Origin: an uncultured Lachnospiraceae bacterium
GTDB lineage: Bacteria; Bacillota; Clostridia; Lachnospirales; Lachnospiraceae
Direction: 5' to 3'
Length of the DNA stretch: 41,866 nt
Assembly (NCBI GenBank): GCA_910588955.1
Contig: CAJURQ010000033.1
Location: forward strand, 1-41,866
The notes below the pieces were generated by a model that saw only the letters and a list, made by a program, of their open reading frames with translations, was not told the origin of the DNA and made no database searches. Positions 32,073 to 40,568 of the stretch are shown piece by piece (position 1 is the stretch's first letter; every line of letters begins with the position of its first letter). Position numbers and translations under genes: made by a program.

Positions 32073-33983
32073 ATGAGACATGGATTTATAAAAGCGGCGG
32101 CTGTAACGCCGAAAATTAAGGTGGCAGACCCTCATTACAACGCAAAGGAGATCGGTAAAGGGATCGAGGAAGCGGTGCGGCGGGGCGCAAAGCTGATTGT
32201 CTTTCCGGAGTTGTGTCTCACCGGTTATACGTGCGGCGACCTGTTTTTGCAGGAGATTCTGTTGACGCAGGCTCTGGAGGCTTTGACTGAGGTAAAGGCA
32301 GCTACACAGGACAGCGATGCCCTTGTCTTTGTTGGTCTTCCGCTGGTCAGACAGCATAAATTGTACAATGTGGCGGCGGTTCTGCAGGATGGGGAAATCC
32401 TTGCCTTTATCCCGAAGAGACACATCCCTTCCTATGCGGAGTTTTACGAGGGTCGGCATTTTACGCCGGGAAATGTTCAGCCGGGGTCTTTTCTATACGA
32501 AGATAAGGAAGTCCCCTTTGGCACAGATATTCTTTTTCAGGTGGATGCCGTGCGGGGGCTTACCGTTGGATGCGAGATTTGCGAGGATATCTGGGCGCCG
32601 GAATCTCCGGCAACGTCGCATACGCTGGCGGGGGCGACAGTGATCGTCAATCTGTCCGCCTCCAACGAGACGGTGGGGAAGGACACCTACCGGGAGATGC
32701 TGGTAAAATCTGCCAGCGCAAGGCAGATCGCGGCGTACATTTACAGTTCCGCGGGAGAAGGCGAGTCCACGCAGGATCTGGTATTCGGCGGTCAAAATAT
32801 CATTGCGGAAAACGGCAGGATGCTGACGCAGGCGAAACGTTTTGAAACGGGTGTTATTTATGCGGATTTGGATATTCACAGACTGGAACATGAGCGGCGC
32901 AGAATGAATACCTATCAGGGAGAAAACCTGCGTGAGCACAAAATCGTGCCTGTGCATATGGAGGAGGAAGAGACGCTTCTGGAAAGACGGTTTTCCGCCA
33001 GACCTTTTGTGCCGGATCAGGCGCAGGAACGGGAAAAACGGTGTAATGAGATTCTTGCCATCCAGTCTCTCGGTTTGAAAAAACGGTATGAGCATACGGG
33101 CTGTCAGTCGGCGGTGCTGGGCATTTCCGGCGGGCTGGATTCCACCCTTGCCCTTCTGGTGACGGTGCGTGCCTTTGATATGCTAAGTCTTTCCAGAGAT
33201 AAGATAACATCTGTTACAATGCCTTGCTTCGGCACGACGGACAGAACCTATGACAATGCCTGCAGGCTGGCGCGACTGCTCGGCACGACGCTGCGCGAAG
33301 TGGATATCAAGGAGGCGGTAAACGTGCATTTCCGGGATATCGGTCATAGCGGCGACTGCCACGACGTGACTTACGAGAACGGACAGGCGAGGGAGCGGAC
33401 GCAGGTACTGATGGACATTGCCAACCAGACGGGCGGTCTGGTGATCGGAACGGGGGACATGTCGGAACTGGCACTTGGCTGGGCAACTTACAACGGAGAT
33501 CACATGTCCATGTACGGCGTGAACGCGGGCGTGCCAAAAACCTTGGTGCGGCATCTGGTGCGCTATTACGCCGACACCTGCGGGGAGGAACCTTTGAAGG
33601 CACTTTTGCTGGATGTTTTGGACACGCCCGTGAGTCCCGAGCTTCTGCCTCCCGTAGACGGCGTGATTTCTCAAAAAACCGAAGATCTGGTAGGACCGTA
33701 CGAACTGCATGATTTCTTCTTATACTATATGCTGCGCTGCGGCTTTGAACCGGCGAAGGTCTATCGGGTGGCGCGGATTGCCTTTGCGGGGATTTATGAC
33801 GATGATGTCATATTGAAGTGGCTGAAGATTTTTTATCAGCGGTTTTTTGCTCAGCAGTTCAAGCGTTCCTGTCTGCCGGACGGTCCCAAGGTTGGGAGTG
33901 TGGCGCTCTCGCCCAGAGGGGATCTGCGCATGCCTTCGGACGCCAGCGCGGCGGTTTGGCTGGGGCAGTTGGAGGAGCTGTAG
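32073..33983 (+). CDS. nadE: glutamine-dependent NAD+ synthetase
   Basis: ATG 32073 follows AAAGAAAGGG. The 636-aa protein is the two-domain form. The N-terminal nitrilase-type glutaminase (1-290) has the Glu-Lys-Cys triad in FPELCLTGYTCGDL, PKRHIPSYAEFYEGRHF and VGCEICEDIW. The C-terminal synthetase (about 320-636) has the ATP PP-loop GISGGLDSTLALLV and GTGDMSELALGWATYNGDHM. It amidates nicotinate adenine dinucleotide to NAD+ with ATP and glutamine. Monocistronic by spacing. Confidence 0.96.
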   Translation: MRHGFIKAAAVTPKIKVADPHYNAKEIGKGIEEAVRRGAKLIVFPELCLTGYTCGDLFLQEILLTQALEALTEVKAATQDSDALVFVGLPLVRQHKLYNVAAVLQDGEILAFIPKRHIPSYAEFYEGRHFTPGNVQPGSFLYEDKEVPFGTDILFQVDAVRGLTVGCEICEDIWAPESPATSHTLAGATVIVNLSASNETVGKDTYREMLVKSASARQIAAYIYSSAGEGESTQDLVFGGQNIIAENGRMLTQAKRFETGVIYADLDIHRLEHERRRMNTYQGENLREHKIVPVHMEEEETLLERRFSARPFVPDQAQEREKRCNEILAIQSLGLKKRYEHTGCQSAVLGISGGLDSTLALLVTVRAFDMLSLSRDKITSVTMPCFGTTDRTYDNACRLARLLGTTLREVDIKEAVNVHFRDIGHSGDCHDVTYENGQARERTQVLMDIANQTGGLVIGTGDMSELALGWATYNGDHMSMYGVNAGVPKTLVRHLVRYYADTCGEEPLKALLLDVLDTPVSPELLPPVDGVISQKTEDLVGPYELHDFFLYYMLRCGFEPAKVYRVARIAFAGIYDDDVILKWLKIFYQRFFAQQFKRSCLPDGPKVGSVALSPRGDLRMPSDASAAVWLGQLEEL

Positions 33984-34013
33984 AGGGAAAAGGAAAGTGT
34001 GACAGCGACGATT

Positions 34014-34474
34014 TTACTCCCCGGTCAGGTCGCGGTAAGCCTTTGTGCCGACGTCGCTCCACGCCTTCCTTCCCGAGCGTACCACTTCGCCTGTGTCGGA
34101 GCTGTCCATAAGAAAAAGAGCAGCTGTATACGCAGCAAGGCGGTTCGTTCTGAATGCTGAAACCATATCTGATTCTGCCGGGGTAGCGGTGGTAAACCTT
34201 TCCTTTTTCGCACAGAAAGTATTCCTGCTTAAGCCCTAAGACATCGCAGCCCTCCTTCAGATAGTGAAAGATAACTTCCAACCCATATTTTTCGCATAAA
34301 TAATCCACCTTGTCGGTATCCGTCAATTGGTTCGCCTTTTTGAAAAAGGGATCCGCAGGACGGTAATAGCGCAAATGGGAATCGCTGCCCCAGCACGTCC
34401 GCCCATGCGCGGAAGGAAACCTCCGTGAACGAAAAAAACGCCGCCAGCGCGATATACAAAACTACTGTAATCAT
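34014..34474 (-). pseudogene. frameshifted gene remnant, product unknown
   Basis: Minus strand. Three frames must be joined. From ATG 34474: MITVVLYIALAAFFSFTEVS then FRAWADVLGQRFPF. A frameshift near 34375 leads to RYYRPADPFFKKANQLTDTD, KVDYLCEKYGLEVIFHYLKE and YFLCEKGK. A second frameshift near 34195 leads to TTATPAESDMVSAFRTNRLA, AYTAALFLMDSSDTGEVVRS and AWSDVGTKAYRDLTGE with stop TAA (34016-34014). Each piece looks like natural protein and they abut in order, so I read a decayed gene of about 150 codons. Family not recognised. Confidence 0.55.
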
Positions 34475-34533
34475 AGATTTTTCTGCCGGAAAAGTAAAGG
34501 ACGGAATTTTGACAGATTTTCTGAAATCTGCGC

Positions 34534-34562
34534 TTGACAGAGGAGGGGAAAACATGTATGAT
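34534..34562 (+). promoter_or_regulatory. strong promoter upstream of the Uma2 gene
   Basis: TTGACA (34534-34539), 17 bp, TATGAT (34557-34562). The leader to the Uma2 ATG (34736) is about 165 nt and contains a possible short ORF at 34663. Confidence 0.75.
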
Positions 34563-34662
34563 AAATTAGACATGAGTAATCAATGAACCGTGTATATCGC
34601 ACATTCAGGCAATTTCTGCCGCTTACTCAAAACTATCAACTAAATAGCGGCGGAGGCGAATG

Positions 34663-34782
34663 ATGGAGCGCAAGGGGATTTTACCGTGTCAGACCATAGC
34701 CTGCTTTCTGCCGGACGAAAAGGAGGAAAAGGCTTATGGAACACAGAAAGATGGAAAGAGAGGGGATTTTCAGGATGATTGA
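34663..34782 (+). CDS. possible 39-aa leader ORF overlapping the Uma2 start
   Basis: ATG 34663 (also 34660) follows GGAGG (34652-34656). The peptide starts MERKGILPCQTIACFLPDEK and ends GKRGDFQDD, with the stop at 34780-34782, 45 bp inside the Uma2 gene in another frame. It runs through the ribosome binding site of that gene, so it could couple translation. Codon content is unremarkable and it may be chance. Confidence 0.3.
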   Translation: MERKGILPCQTIACFLPDEKEEKAYGTQKDGKRGDFQDD

Positions 34783-35353
34783 GGGAGGAAAGCCTCACAG
34801 CACAGACGCTTCAGAGAGAATGTTGGACGATAGGATTTATACGATCAAGGATATCGAGGCGCTGCCGGAGGGCGAGCGGGCGGAGCTGATCGACGGGAAA
34901 ATGTATATGATGGCTACGCCTACGTTTACGCATCAGGATATCCTTATGTGGCTGAGCGCGACAATTTGGAACTACTTAACGAAAAAGAAAGGACCATGCA
35001 AGGTGCTTCCTGCGCCCTTTGCGGTCTATATCAAGGATGATGAGCACAACTATGTGGAGCCGGATGTCACGGTGATCTGCGATAGGGATAAGCTGGACGA
35101 GAAGGGTTGCCACGGCGCGCCGGACTGGGCGATCGAGATTGTTTCGCCGTCCAGTAAGACGATGGATTACATCAGAAAATGTGCGCTGTACGAGCAGGCG
35201 GGCGTGAGAGAGTATTGGATTGTAGATCCGAAGGAGAGAAGTATTCTAGTGTACAATTTTGAGTGCGGGACATTAAAGCAGTATACATTTTCTGAGCCGG
35301 TGAAGGCAGGGATCTATGAGGATTTGTTTCTTGATTTTCGTGAGGTGGCGTGA
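34736..35353 (+). CDS. Uma2 family protein (PD-(D/E)XK nuclease-like)
   Basis: ATG 34736 follows AAGGAGG. The 205-aa protein matches Uma2 (formerly DUF820): YTIKDIEALPEGERAELIDG, AELIDGKMYMMATPT, YVEPDVTVICDRDKL, and GAPDWAIEIVSPSSKTMDY carrying the D-x(n)-E-I-V core of the nuclease fold, then KCALYEQAGVREYWIVDPKE. The family is widespread in cyanobacteria and Clostridia and is often near mobile genes; nuclease activity is predicted from the fold and the cellular role is unclear. It has its own strong promoter and a terminator 38 bp after the stop. Confidence 0.88.
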   Translation: MEHRKMEREGIFRMIEGGKPHSTDASERMLDDRIYTIKDIEALPEGERAELIDGKMYMMATPTFTHQDILMWLSATIWNYLTKKKGPCKVLPAPFAVYIKDDEHNYVEPDVTVICDRDKLDEKGCHGAPDWAIEIVSPSSKTMDYIRKCALYEQAGVREYWIVDPKERSILVYNFECGTLKQYTFSEPVKAGIYEDLFLDFREVA

Positions 35354-35390
35354 GACATGCTTCAGATGTGCTTTTTAGGGTATGATTTTG

Positions 35391-35431
35391 CGGTCGGGGA
35401 GAGATAGGTTCCCCGACCGTTTGTTATATTT
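35391..35431 (+). terminator. intrinsic terminator after the Uma2 gene
   Basis: CGGTCGGGGA (35391-35400) pairs perfectly with TCCCCGACCG (35410-35419), then a T-rich tract. It lies between convergent genes and probably serves mainly the plus-strand one. Confidence 0.85.
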
Positions 35432-35458
35432 TCCTGGAATGGAATCATTTTGTAATGC

Positions 35459-35932
35459 TTATTCGGATTCCGTTTCCCCCTGATTCTCCAACGCTTTGTT
35501 AAGCGAGCTGGTGATGGCATCCAGAAGGATCATGGAAGTGTATTTGCTGTCGTCAGGATATGTAACGCCCTCCAGACTCTGGTTCGTGATGATCTGGTCT
35601 GCCAGATCCTCGAAGGACGGCTGGATCAGAGGGTACATAGTTGTGACGGCTTCGTCCAGATTGACAAGTCGGATGGAATTGATATTCTCTTCATCCACAG
35701 TCACCTCGATTTCCACCACGTTGTCGTTTAAGATCAGCGAGGTCGTATATACGCCGGGCACATAAGTGTCATTGACGGGCTGCGTTACGGTGGATATGGT
35801 CTCCTGCTTCTTTTCTTTCGGAAGGAACATGATAATCAGCAGAATAATAAAAAGAATACCGAGAGCAGCAAAAATGCCGGTATATATTAACTCTTTTACA
35901 TGAAGTACGACGATTTTGGTTTTAGAACTCAT
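35459..35932 (-). CDS. membrane-anchored FMN-binding-like domain protein, 157 aa
   Basis: Minus strand. ATG 35932 (MSSKTKIVVLHVKELIYTGI) has GGGG 9 nt upstream; a GTG at 35947 is less likely. One membrane helix (about 17-38, IFAALGILFIILLIIMFLP) is followed by an extracellular domain: YVPGVYTTSLILNDNVVEIE, VTVDEENINSIRLV and YTSMILLDAITSSLNKAL. This order resembles FMN-binding (RnfG/NqrC-like) domains, but the SGAT motif that carries the covalent flavin is replaced by PDDSKYTS. Flavin binding is therefore doubtful. The gene lies convergent to the Uma2 gene and divergent from the cas operon. Confidence 0.6.
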   Translation of the reverse strand: MSSKTKIVVLHVKELIYTGIFAALGILFIILLIIMFLPKEKKQETISTVTQPVNDTYVPGVYTTSLILNDNVVEIEVTVDEENINSIRLVNLDEAVTTMYPLIQPSFEDLADQIITNQSLEGVTYPDDSKYTSMILLDAITSSLNKALENQGETESE

Positions 35933-35947
35933 ACAGATAATCCCCAC

Positions 35948-36195
35948 AGTGATTCTTTTTTTAACAGTTTATGAGAGTGGGGGCAGGTTTATGCGTAGGG
36001 ATTTCAGGAGAGATTTTGTAGGTTATTGCAAATCATTCCACTATGGGGCTATAAATAATCTAAGATAAAAATATCTTTAAATTCTAATATAGAATCTATG
36101 TCATAATTTAGTTTAGCATTTTGGAAATGCACGGGCAATAATTTTTTTATTTGATTATTTAATCCTATATTATTATCTTATATAAAATAAATTTA
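35948..36195. other. AT-rich intergenic region upstream of cas6
   Basis: No gene. I searched for CRISPR-type repeats of about 30 bp and found none, so the array is not on this side of cas6. The AT-rich sequence (many TATAA and TTTA words) resembles a horizontally acquired or silenced promoter region. Confidence 0.5.
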
Positions 36196-36224
36196 TTTAC
36201 ATATATGTAATAATGTGATATATT
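36196..36224 (+). promoter_or_regulatory. predicted promoter of the cas operon
   Basis: TTTACA (36196-36201), 17 bp, TATATT (36219-36224), 91 bp before the cas6 start. It is the best sigma-A match in the AT-rich upstream region. Confidence 0.6.
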
Positions 36225-36314
36225 TAGTTTTAAGAAGAAGCGGCGTAGTCGTTTGTCTCGTTGTGCACAGGAACAAAATGATACAGCTATGTTAAAGAAA
36301 GGAGGGAGACAGGC

Positions 36315-37061
36315 GTGCGGTTCAAGCTTGATTTTATCATTGACCGGTCGGAATTAAACGCTGATTATCGGCGTTACATATTGAGCTTTATTAAAAACGC
36401 GTTATCGCAGTCTGTGAATGGGGATCTTCTGGAACGTTATTATAAAGACACCAACACGAAAGATTTTTCGTGGACGATGATTGTCAGCAAACCTCAGTTT
36501 ACGAAAGAAAAGTTCCGGTTTGCGGACAATAGATTTTCGATCGTATTTTCCACAGATGACCGAAAACAGACCGGTATGTACCTGATGCTGGCGTTTTTGA
36601 ATCAGAAAAACAAAAGATATCCGGCGGAAGAGGGCAATTATTTTACGTTAAAAAATATCGTCCAGTTGGACCAGAAAGAAATTCGAGGTACGACAGCTCG
36701 ATTTGTCTCAATGCCGGGCTCGTCCATTGTGGTGCGGGAACATGACCGGGAGACGAACAGAGACACCTATTACAGCTGTGAGGACGAGGGATATCCGGAT
36801 AAGCTGGAGCAGGCGTTAAAAACGCAGGCGGAGATGGCAGGCTTTTCGGAAGAGAAAGTACAGAGCATTAAACTGCATTCGGTGACGGGAAGGAAAATTG
36901 TGGTGAAATATTACGGGATCTATCTGGATGCCACGATTGCAGATCTCACAGTGTCTGGGGAGACTAAAATATTGCAATATTTCTATCAGAATTCGATCTG
37001 TTCGAGACGAAGTTCCGGGTTCGGGATGATAGATGTTGTGGATATTATGGAGGAGGGATGA
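36315..37061 (+). CDS. cas6: CRISPR-associated endoribonuclease Cas6 (type I-B)
   Basis: GTG 36315 follows AAAGGAGGG. The 248-aa protein has the paired ferredoxin-like RAMP layout: an opening strand MRFKLDFIIDRSELNADYRR, and the Gly-rich C-terminal signature RRSSGFGMIDVVD expected at the end of Cas6. It should cut the CRISPR transcript within each repeat and may stay bound to the 3' hairpin. Oddity: no His in the first 50 residues, where many Cas6 enzymes carry the catalytic His; H139 and H187 are the main candidates elsewhere, so catalysis may differ. First gene of the cas operon; the stop is 4 bp before cas8b. Confidence 0.88.
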   Translation: MRFKLDFIIDRSELNADYRRYILSFIKNALSQSVNGDLLERYYKDTNTKDFSWTMIVSKPQFTKEKFRFADNRFSIVFSTDDRKQTGMYLMLAFLNQKNKRYPAEEGNYFTLKNIVQLDQKEIRGTTARFVSMPGSSIVVREHDRETNRDTYYSCEDEGYPDKLEQALKTQAEMAGFSEEKVQSIKLHSVTGRKIVVKYYGIYLDATIADLTVSGETKILQYFYQNSICSRRSSGFGMIDVVDIMEEG

Positions 37062-37064
37062 GTA

Positions 37065-38522
37065 TTGTCCGGAGAATTTACGGATTATCTGGAAGCGGAT
37101 GACTGGAAAGATGCGGCGGCAATTGTGGGGTTGATTCGTTTTTTTGACTATGCGCAGATACCCTACAATAAAGAAGAGATTGCCAGAGCAAGAGAAACCT
37201 ATGATGATGATTCCGAATACGAAGAGGGGTTGGATTTTCTCAAATTTAACGCGGCGGATATCACGGATGAGAAGCTGGACGCGTTTATTGAGGATTATTT
37301 TTCGGAAGAACTGCACCACTGTGCGGCAGAGCGGGCGTTGCATAAAGCGGAATGGTCGAAGGAGGAAATGGACTTTATCAACGGTAAGCTGACGGCAAAT
37401 ACCGTCATGAAGAAAATATTTTCAAAGAGGAAATTCGACGGAACGAACGCGGAAGAGCTTCTTGCCTTGATTGAGGAAAACAGGACGGTCATTGTAAGGG
37501 AAACTTTTAGAAATAAATCGAATTTATATCGGAATTTCTGCAATGAAAATGTATTTCGGAAACCAAAGGGAGACACGGCGCGGCTGAAGGGGTATTATGT
37601 GGACTTTGCGAAGAAAGGCAAATCCGTCTCCTATCGGTATGATATGGGATTGTTTTCCGCCTCGGACAGTGAGTTTTATGATTTCATACCGTTTGCGTTT
37701 ACCATCGGAAGAGAGTCCTTTTTTATCAATGACAATTCCACGATCAGACAGCTGGTTCACACCAACCGGATTTTACAGGATAAGTGTCGGGAACAGAGAG
37801 AAAATCAGCCAAATAGAAACGTGGATACCAGAAGGGTTTTATTTGAAAACATCATATATGCATCGGATTTCCTCAACTATGATGTGGAGATTATTAAAAA
37901 GCATGTGGACAATCCCTATTTTGAGACGTTCTTTTTGCGGCGGGAAAGCATTGCGATCTTTCAGCAGATCAAAAATTACAATGTTTTTTGCAGGACGGTA
38001 AAATTGGATGACGCTTATGTGTCGGTGCTGGAGCAGGTGACGGATTCGGTCAGGAATCTGCAGTTGCTGGATGATTTTATAGTGGCTTTGATCAAGGATG
38101 ATACAAATAAAAAATCGGCGAACAATGCGATTCTGATATGGAACATGATCGGGCTGAACATACAGATACGGGATAAATTGCAAATCGGAGGTGAGAACAT
38201 GAACAAAGGAATGCGAAGCGCGTATGCAGGAGCGGAAAAAGCGGCAGCGGTGCTTAAGGGCAGGAATCAGGGGAATAAGATCAGCAGTTACAGGACAAAG
38301 CTGTTAAGCGCGCTGATTTTCCATGATTATGACAGATTCTCGGAGATACTGCTCAGTTTATCGAATTATACGGATGTATATTTTCCCTTTGCCTATGATC
38401 TGTTTGAAGATTTCGAGGCAAATAAGGATGTGGCACATACGTTTGTCAGCAATTTTAACGAATATTCCAGAGATAAGAACGGGACTGAGGAAACAGACAA
38501 CAAAGTTTTGGATGAAGTGTAA
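37065..38522 (+). CDS. cas8b: type I-B Cascade large subunit Cas8b1/Cst1
   Basis: TTG 37065 with AGGAGGG just upstream. The 485-aa protein is assigned by position (between cas6 and cas7/cst2) and by Cst1-like segments such as ENIIYASDFLNYDVEIIKKH and NPYFETFFLRRESIAIFQQI. As large subunit it would recognise the PAM and hold the Cascade complex. I find no CxxC pairs, although some Cst1 proteins carry such zinc motifs. The last 107 codons have their own ribosome binding site and start (38199) and probably also give Cas11 separately. Confidence 0.82.
   Translation: MSGEFTDYLEADDWKDAAAIVGLIRFFDYAQIPYNKEEIARARETYDDDSEYEEGLDFLKFNAADITDEKLDAFIEDYFSEELHHCAAERALHKAEWSKEEMDFINGKLTANTVMKKIFSKRKFDGTNAEELLALIEENRTVIVRETFRNKSNLYRNFCNENVFRKPKGDTARLKGYYVDFAKKGKSVSYRYDMGLFSASDSEFYDFIPFAFTIGRESFFINDNSTIRQLVHTNRILQDKCREQRENQPNRNVDTRRVLFENIIYASDFLNYDVEIIKKHVDNPYFETFFLRRESIAIFQQIKNYNVFCRTVKLDDAYVSVLEQVTDSVRNLQLLDDFIVALIKDDTNKKSANNAILIWNMIGLNIQIRDKLQIGGENMNKGMRSAYAGAEKAAAVLKGRNQGNKISSYRTKLLSALIFHDYDRFSEILLSLSNYTDVYFPFAYDLFEDFEANKDVAHTFVSNFNEYSRDKNGTEETDNKVLDEV
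38199..38522 (+). CDS. cas11b: predicted internal translation product: Cas11b small subunit, 107 aa
   Basis: In frame inside cas8b, ATG 38199 (Met379) has a perfect GGAGGTGA (38187-38194) with 7-nt spacing from GGAGG, stronger than the site of cas8b itself. The product starts MNKGMRSAYAGAEKAAAVLK and is almost entirely helical, as expected of Cas11. Independent translation of Cas11 from the 3' end of cas8 is established for types I-B, I-C and I-D. That it happens here is inference from the start signal and helical content. It would line the belly of Cascade in several copies. Confidence 0.7.
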   Translation: MNKGMRSAYAGAEKAAAVLKGRNQGNKISSYRTKLLSALIFHDYDRFSEILLSLSNYTDVYFPFAYDLFEDFEANKDVAHTFVSNFNEYSRDKNGTEETDNKVLDEV

Positions 38523-38536
38523 AGGAGAGAGGACAT

Positions 38537-39418
38537 ATGGAAAAGAGAGCAATTACATTGACGGTTGTGGCAAATATGACGTCCAACTATTCGGAAACTC
38601 TGAGCAATATCGGAAGTGTACAGAAAATATACAAGAAGGGTCACGTATACACGATTCGCAGCCGTGAAAGTCTAAAAAACGCGATCATGGTGCAGAGCGG
38701 CATGTATGACGATCTCGTAACGACAGTTGACGGGGCGACGCAGAAGGAGGCGACGCCGGAGAGAAATGCTGCCAATAACCGTGCGTTGGAGGGCGGCTAT
38801 ATGACGACTGGCAAGGACACTTATATACGAAACAGTTCCTTTTATCTGACGGATGCGGTGGCATGTGAGCCGTTTGTCAGCGAGACCCGTTTTCACAATA
38901 ACATGTATCTGGCGAGCAATTATGCAAAGGCAAATAACCTGAATCTCCAAAAAGATGCCGGGGATGCCGGACTGATGCCCTATCAGTATGAATACGAAAA
39001 GACGCTGCGCGTGTACAGTATGACGATCGATCTGGGAATGATTGGCACAGATCCCAACTTTACGGAGGCAGAAGCGGATGGAGCGGAGAAGGCAGAGAGG
39101 GTCAACAGCCTTCTTGGCGCGGTGGAAAATCTCAGTCTGGTTGTGCGGGGAAATTTGGACAACGCGGAGCCGGTCTTTGTCGTGGGCGGTTTTTCTGAGA
39201 GAAAGACACATTATTTTGAAAACGTGGTCAAAGTCATCAACAATCGGCTCGAATTATCGGACGATTTTATCCAGAGAGTGAACAAGGGTTATTCAGCGGC
39301 GCTGCTCCGTGGGCACAATCTGGATAATGAGGATGAAATTGTCGAAAAATTAAAGCCTGTCAGTGTTGCGGAGTTTTTTGCAACACTGAGGGGACAGGTG
39401 CGGGAATATTATAAGTAG
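38537..39418 (+). CDS. cas7: type I-B Cascade backbone protein Cas7/Cst2 (DevR family)
   Basis: ATG 38537, 14 bp after cas8b, with AAAGGAGAGAGG upstream. The 293-aa protein has the Cst2/DevR pattern: ITLTVVANMTSNYSETLSNI, YTIRSRESLKNAIMVQSG, YLTDAVACEPFVSETRFHNN, LRVYSMTIDLGMIG and LVVRGNLDNAEPVFVVGGF. Several copies coat the guide RNA spacer to form the Cascade backbone. The stop is one base before an ATG of the cas5 frame. Confidence 0.93.
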   Translation: MEKRAITLTVVANMTSNYSETLSNIGSVQKIYKKGHVYTIRSRESLKNAIMVQSGMYDDLVTTVDGATQKEATPERNAANNRALEGGYMTTGKDTYIRNSSFYLTDAVACEPFVSETRFHNNMYLASNYAKANNLNLQKDAGDAGLMPYQYEYEKTLRVYSMTIDLGMIGTDPNFTEAEADGAEKAERVNSLLGAVENLSLVVRGNLDNAEPVFVVGGFSERKTHYFENVVKVINNRLELSDDFIQRVNKGYSAALLRGHNLDNEDEIVEKLKPVSVAEFFATLRGQVREYYK

Positions 39419-39440
39419 GATGCGGGAGGAAGGTGTGCGG

Positions 39441-40541
39441 ATGCATTACAAAGAGGCGATACGGCTTGTTCTGTGCCAGTCCAGTGCCAATTACCGAAGA
39501 CCAGAGACATTTGAAAACAAGATGACTTATCCCCTGCCCCCCTTTTCGACAGTGATCGGCGCGATTCATAAGGCGTGCGGTTATACGGAAACCCATGAGA
39601 TGGACGTCAGCATACAGGGCAGGTACGGTTCTATGAACAGGCGGGTGTACCGGGATTATAATTTCCTCAACTCCACCTTTGATGACAGGGGCATTCTTGT
39701 GAAAATGACGAACGAGAGTATGCTCAGTACAGCGTTTGTCAAGGTGGCTGAGGCGAAAAAGCAGGGCAGCAGTTTTGAAAAAAACGCGGATATCAAAGTG
39801 TATGATCAGGAGTTTCTGGCGGAATATCAGGATCTGAAACGGAAGGGAAGAGAAGTGCAGATTCTGAAAAACGAAAAGCTGAAACCGGAATTGGAGCGGT
39901 TAAAAGAGGAGAAAAAGAAACTTTCTGCGCAGAGAAAGCAGATGAATAAGCTCTCACCGGAATTTGAAAGTGTGAAAAGGCAGGAAGAAGATATCCGGGA
40001 TAAGATAGCGGAGACGGAGAAACAATTTTCGGAGTATGAGAAAAATGTGTTCTCTATCCCGTACTCCCATTTCCGTGTGTTGACAACCTCGATCAAACAG
40101 TATGAGATTCTGTCTGATGTGGAACTGATTATACATATTGCGGCGGACGACAGAAAAACCTTGGAGGATATTTACGAGAACGTGTACAACATCACGTCCC
40201 TTGGCAGAAGCGAGGACTTTGTTGAGGTGAAAGAGGCGGCGTGGGTCACGCTTCGCGGGTGCGAGGAAGAACTGGAAACGGCATATCCGGCATATCTCGC
40301 CATAGAAAATGTGAGAAAGCAAAAAGTTCTCACAAAGGATAAGGGGATGAGCAGACAGGTGATCGGGACAAAATATGCGATTCCCAAACTGTATACAATC
40401 GGTGAAAATGGTCAGAGAATTTTTGAAAAGAAAAAAGTGTTGTACGCGTCCGGCTATGTAATCAGTGACATTGAAGAGGGTGACGGCATCTATGTGGACC
40501 GGCTGGAGGACGGGAAGTATTATATCGTAAATTTTGTTTAG
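39441..40541 (+). CDS. cas5: type I-B Cas5 with a coiled-coil insertion
   Basis: ATG 39441 (MHYKEAIRLVLCQSSANYRR) follows GGGAGGAAGG. ATG 39420 is in frame but has no binding site. The RAMP start is typical: NYRRPETFENKMTYPLPPFS, PFSTVIGAIHKACGY. At 366 aa it is far longer than the usual roughly 240 aa. Residues about 130-202 form a charged coiled coil (LKRKGREVQILKNEKLKPEL, LKEEKKKLSAQRKQMNK, RDKIAETEKQFSEYEKNV) inserted before the second half (SIPYSHFRVLTTSIKQYEIL). The C-terminus SGYVISDIEEGDGIYVDRLE is normal. Cas5 caps the 5' handle of the guide RNA. Confidence 0.88.
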   Translation: MHYKEAIRLVLCQSSANYRRPETFENKMTYPLPPFSTVIGAIHKACGYTETHEMDVSIQGRYGSMNRRVYRDYNFLNSTFDDRGILVKMTNESMLSTAFVKVAEAKKQGSSFEKNADIKVYDQEFLAEYQDLKRKGREVQILKNEKLKPELERLKEEKKKLSAQRKQMNKLSPEFESVKRQEEDIRDKIAETEKQFSEYEKNVFSIPYSHFRVLTTSIKQYEILSDVELIIHIAADDRKTLEDIYENVYNITSLGRSEDFVEVKEAAWVTLRGCEEELETAYPAYLAIENVRKQKVLTKDKGMSRQVIGTKYAIPKLYTIGENGQRIFEKKKVLYASGYVISDIEEGDGIYVDRLEDGKYYIVNFV

Positions 40542-40568
40542 TGCCCTGTTTTCTAACTGAAAGCGTAT

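Noticed and set aside
35948..36314. Possible CRISPR array upstream of cas6
   Set aside because: The region is AT-rich with short TATA-like words, but no repeat of about 30 bp recurs with regular spacing.
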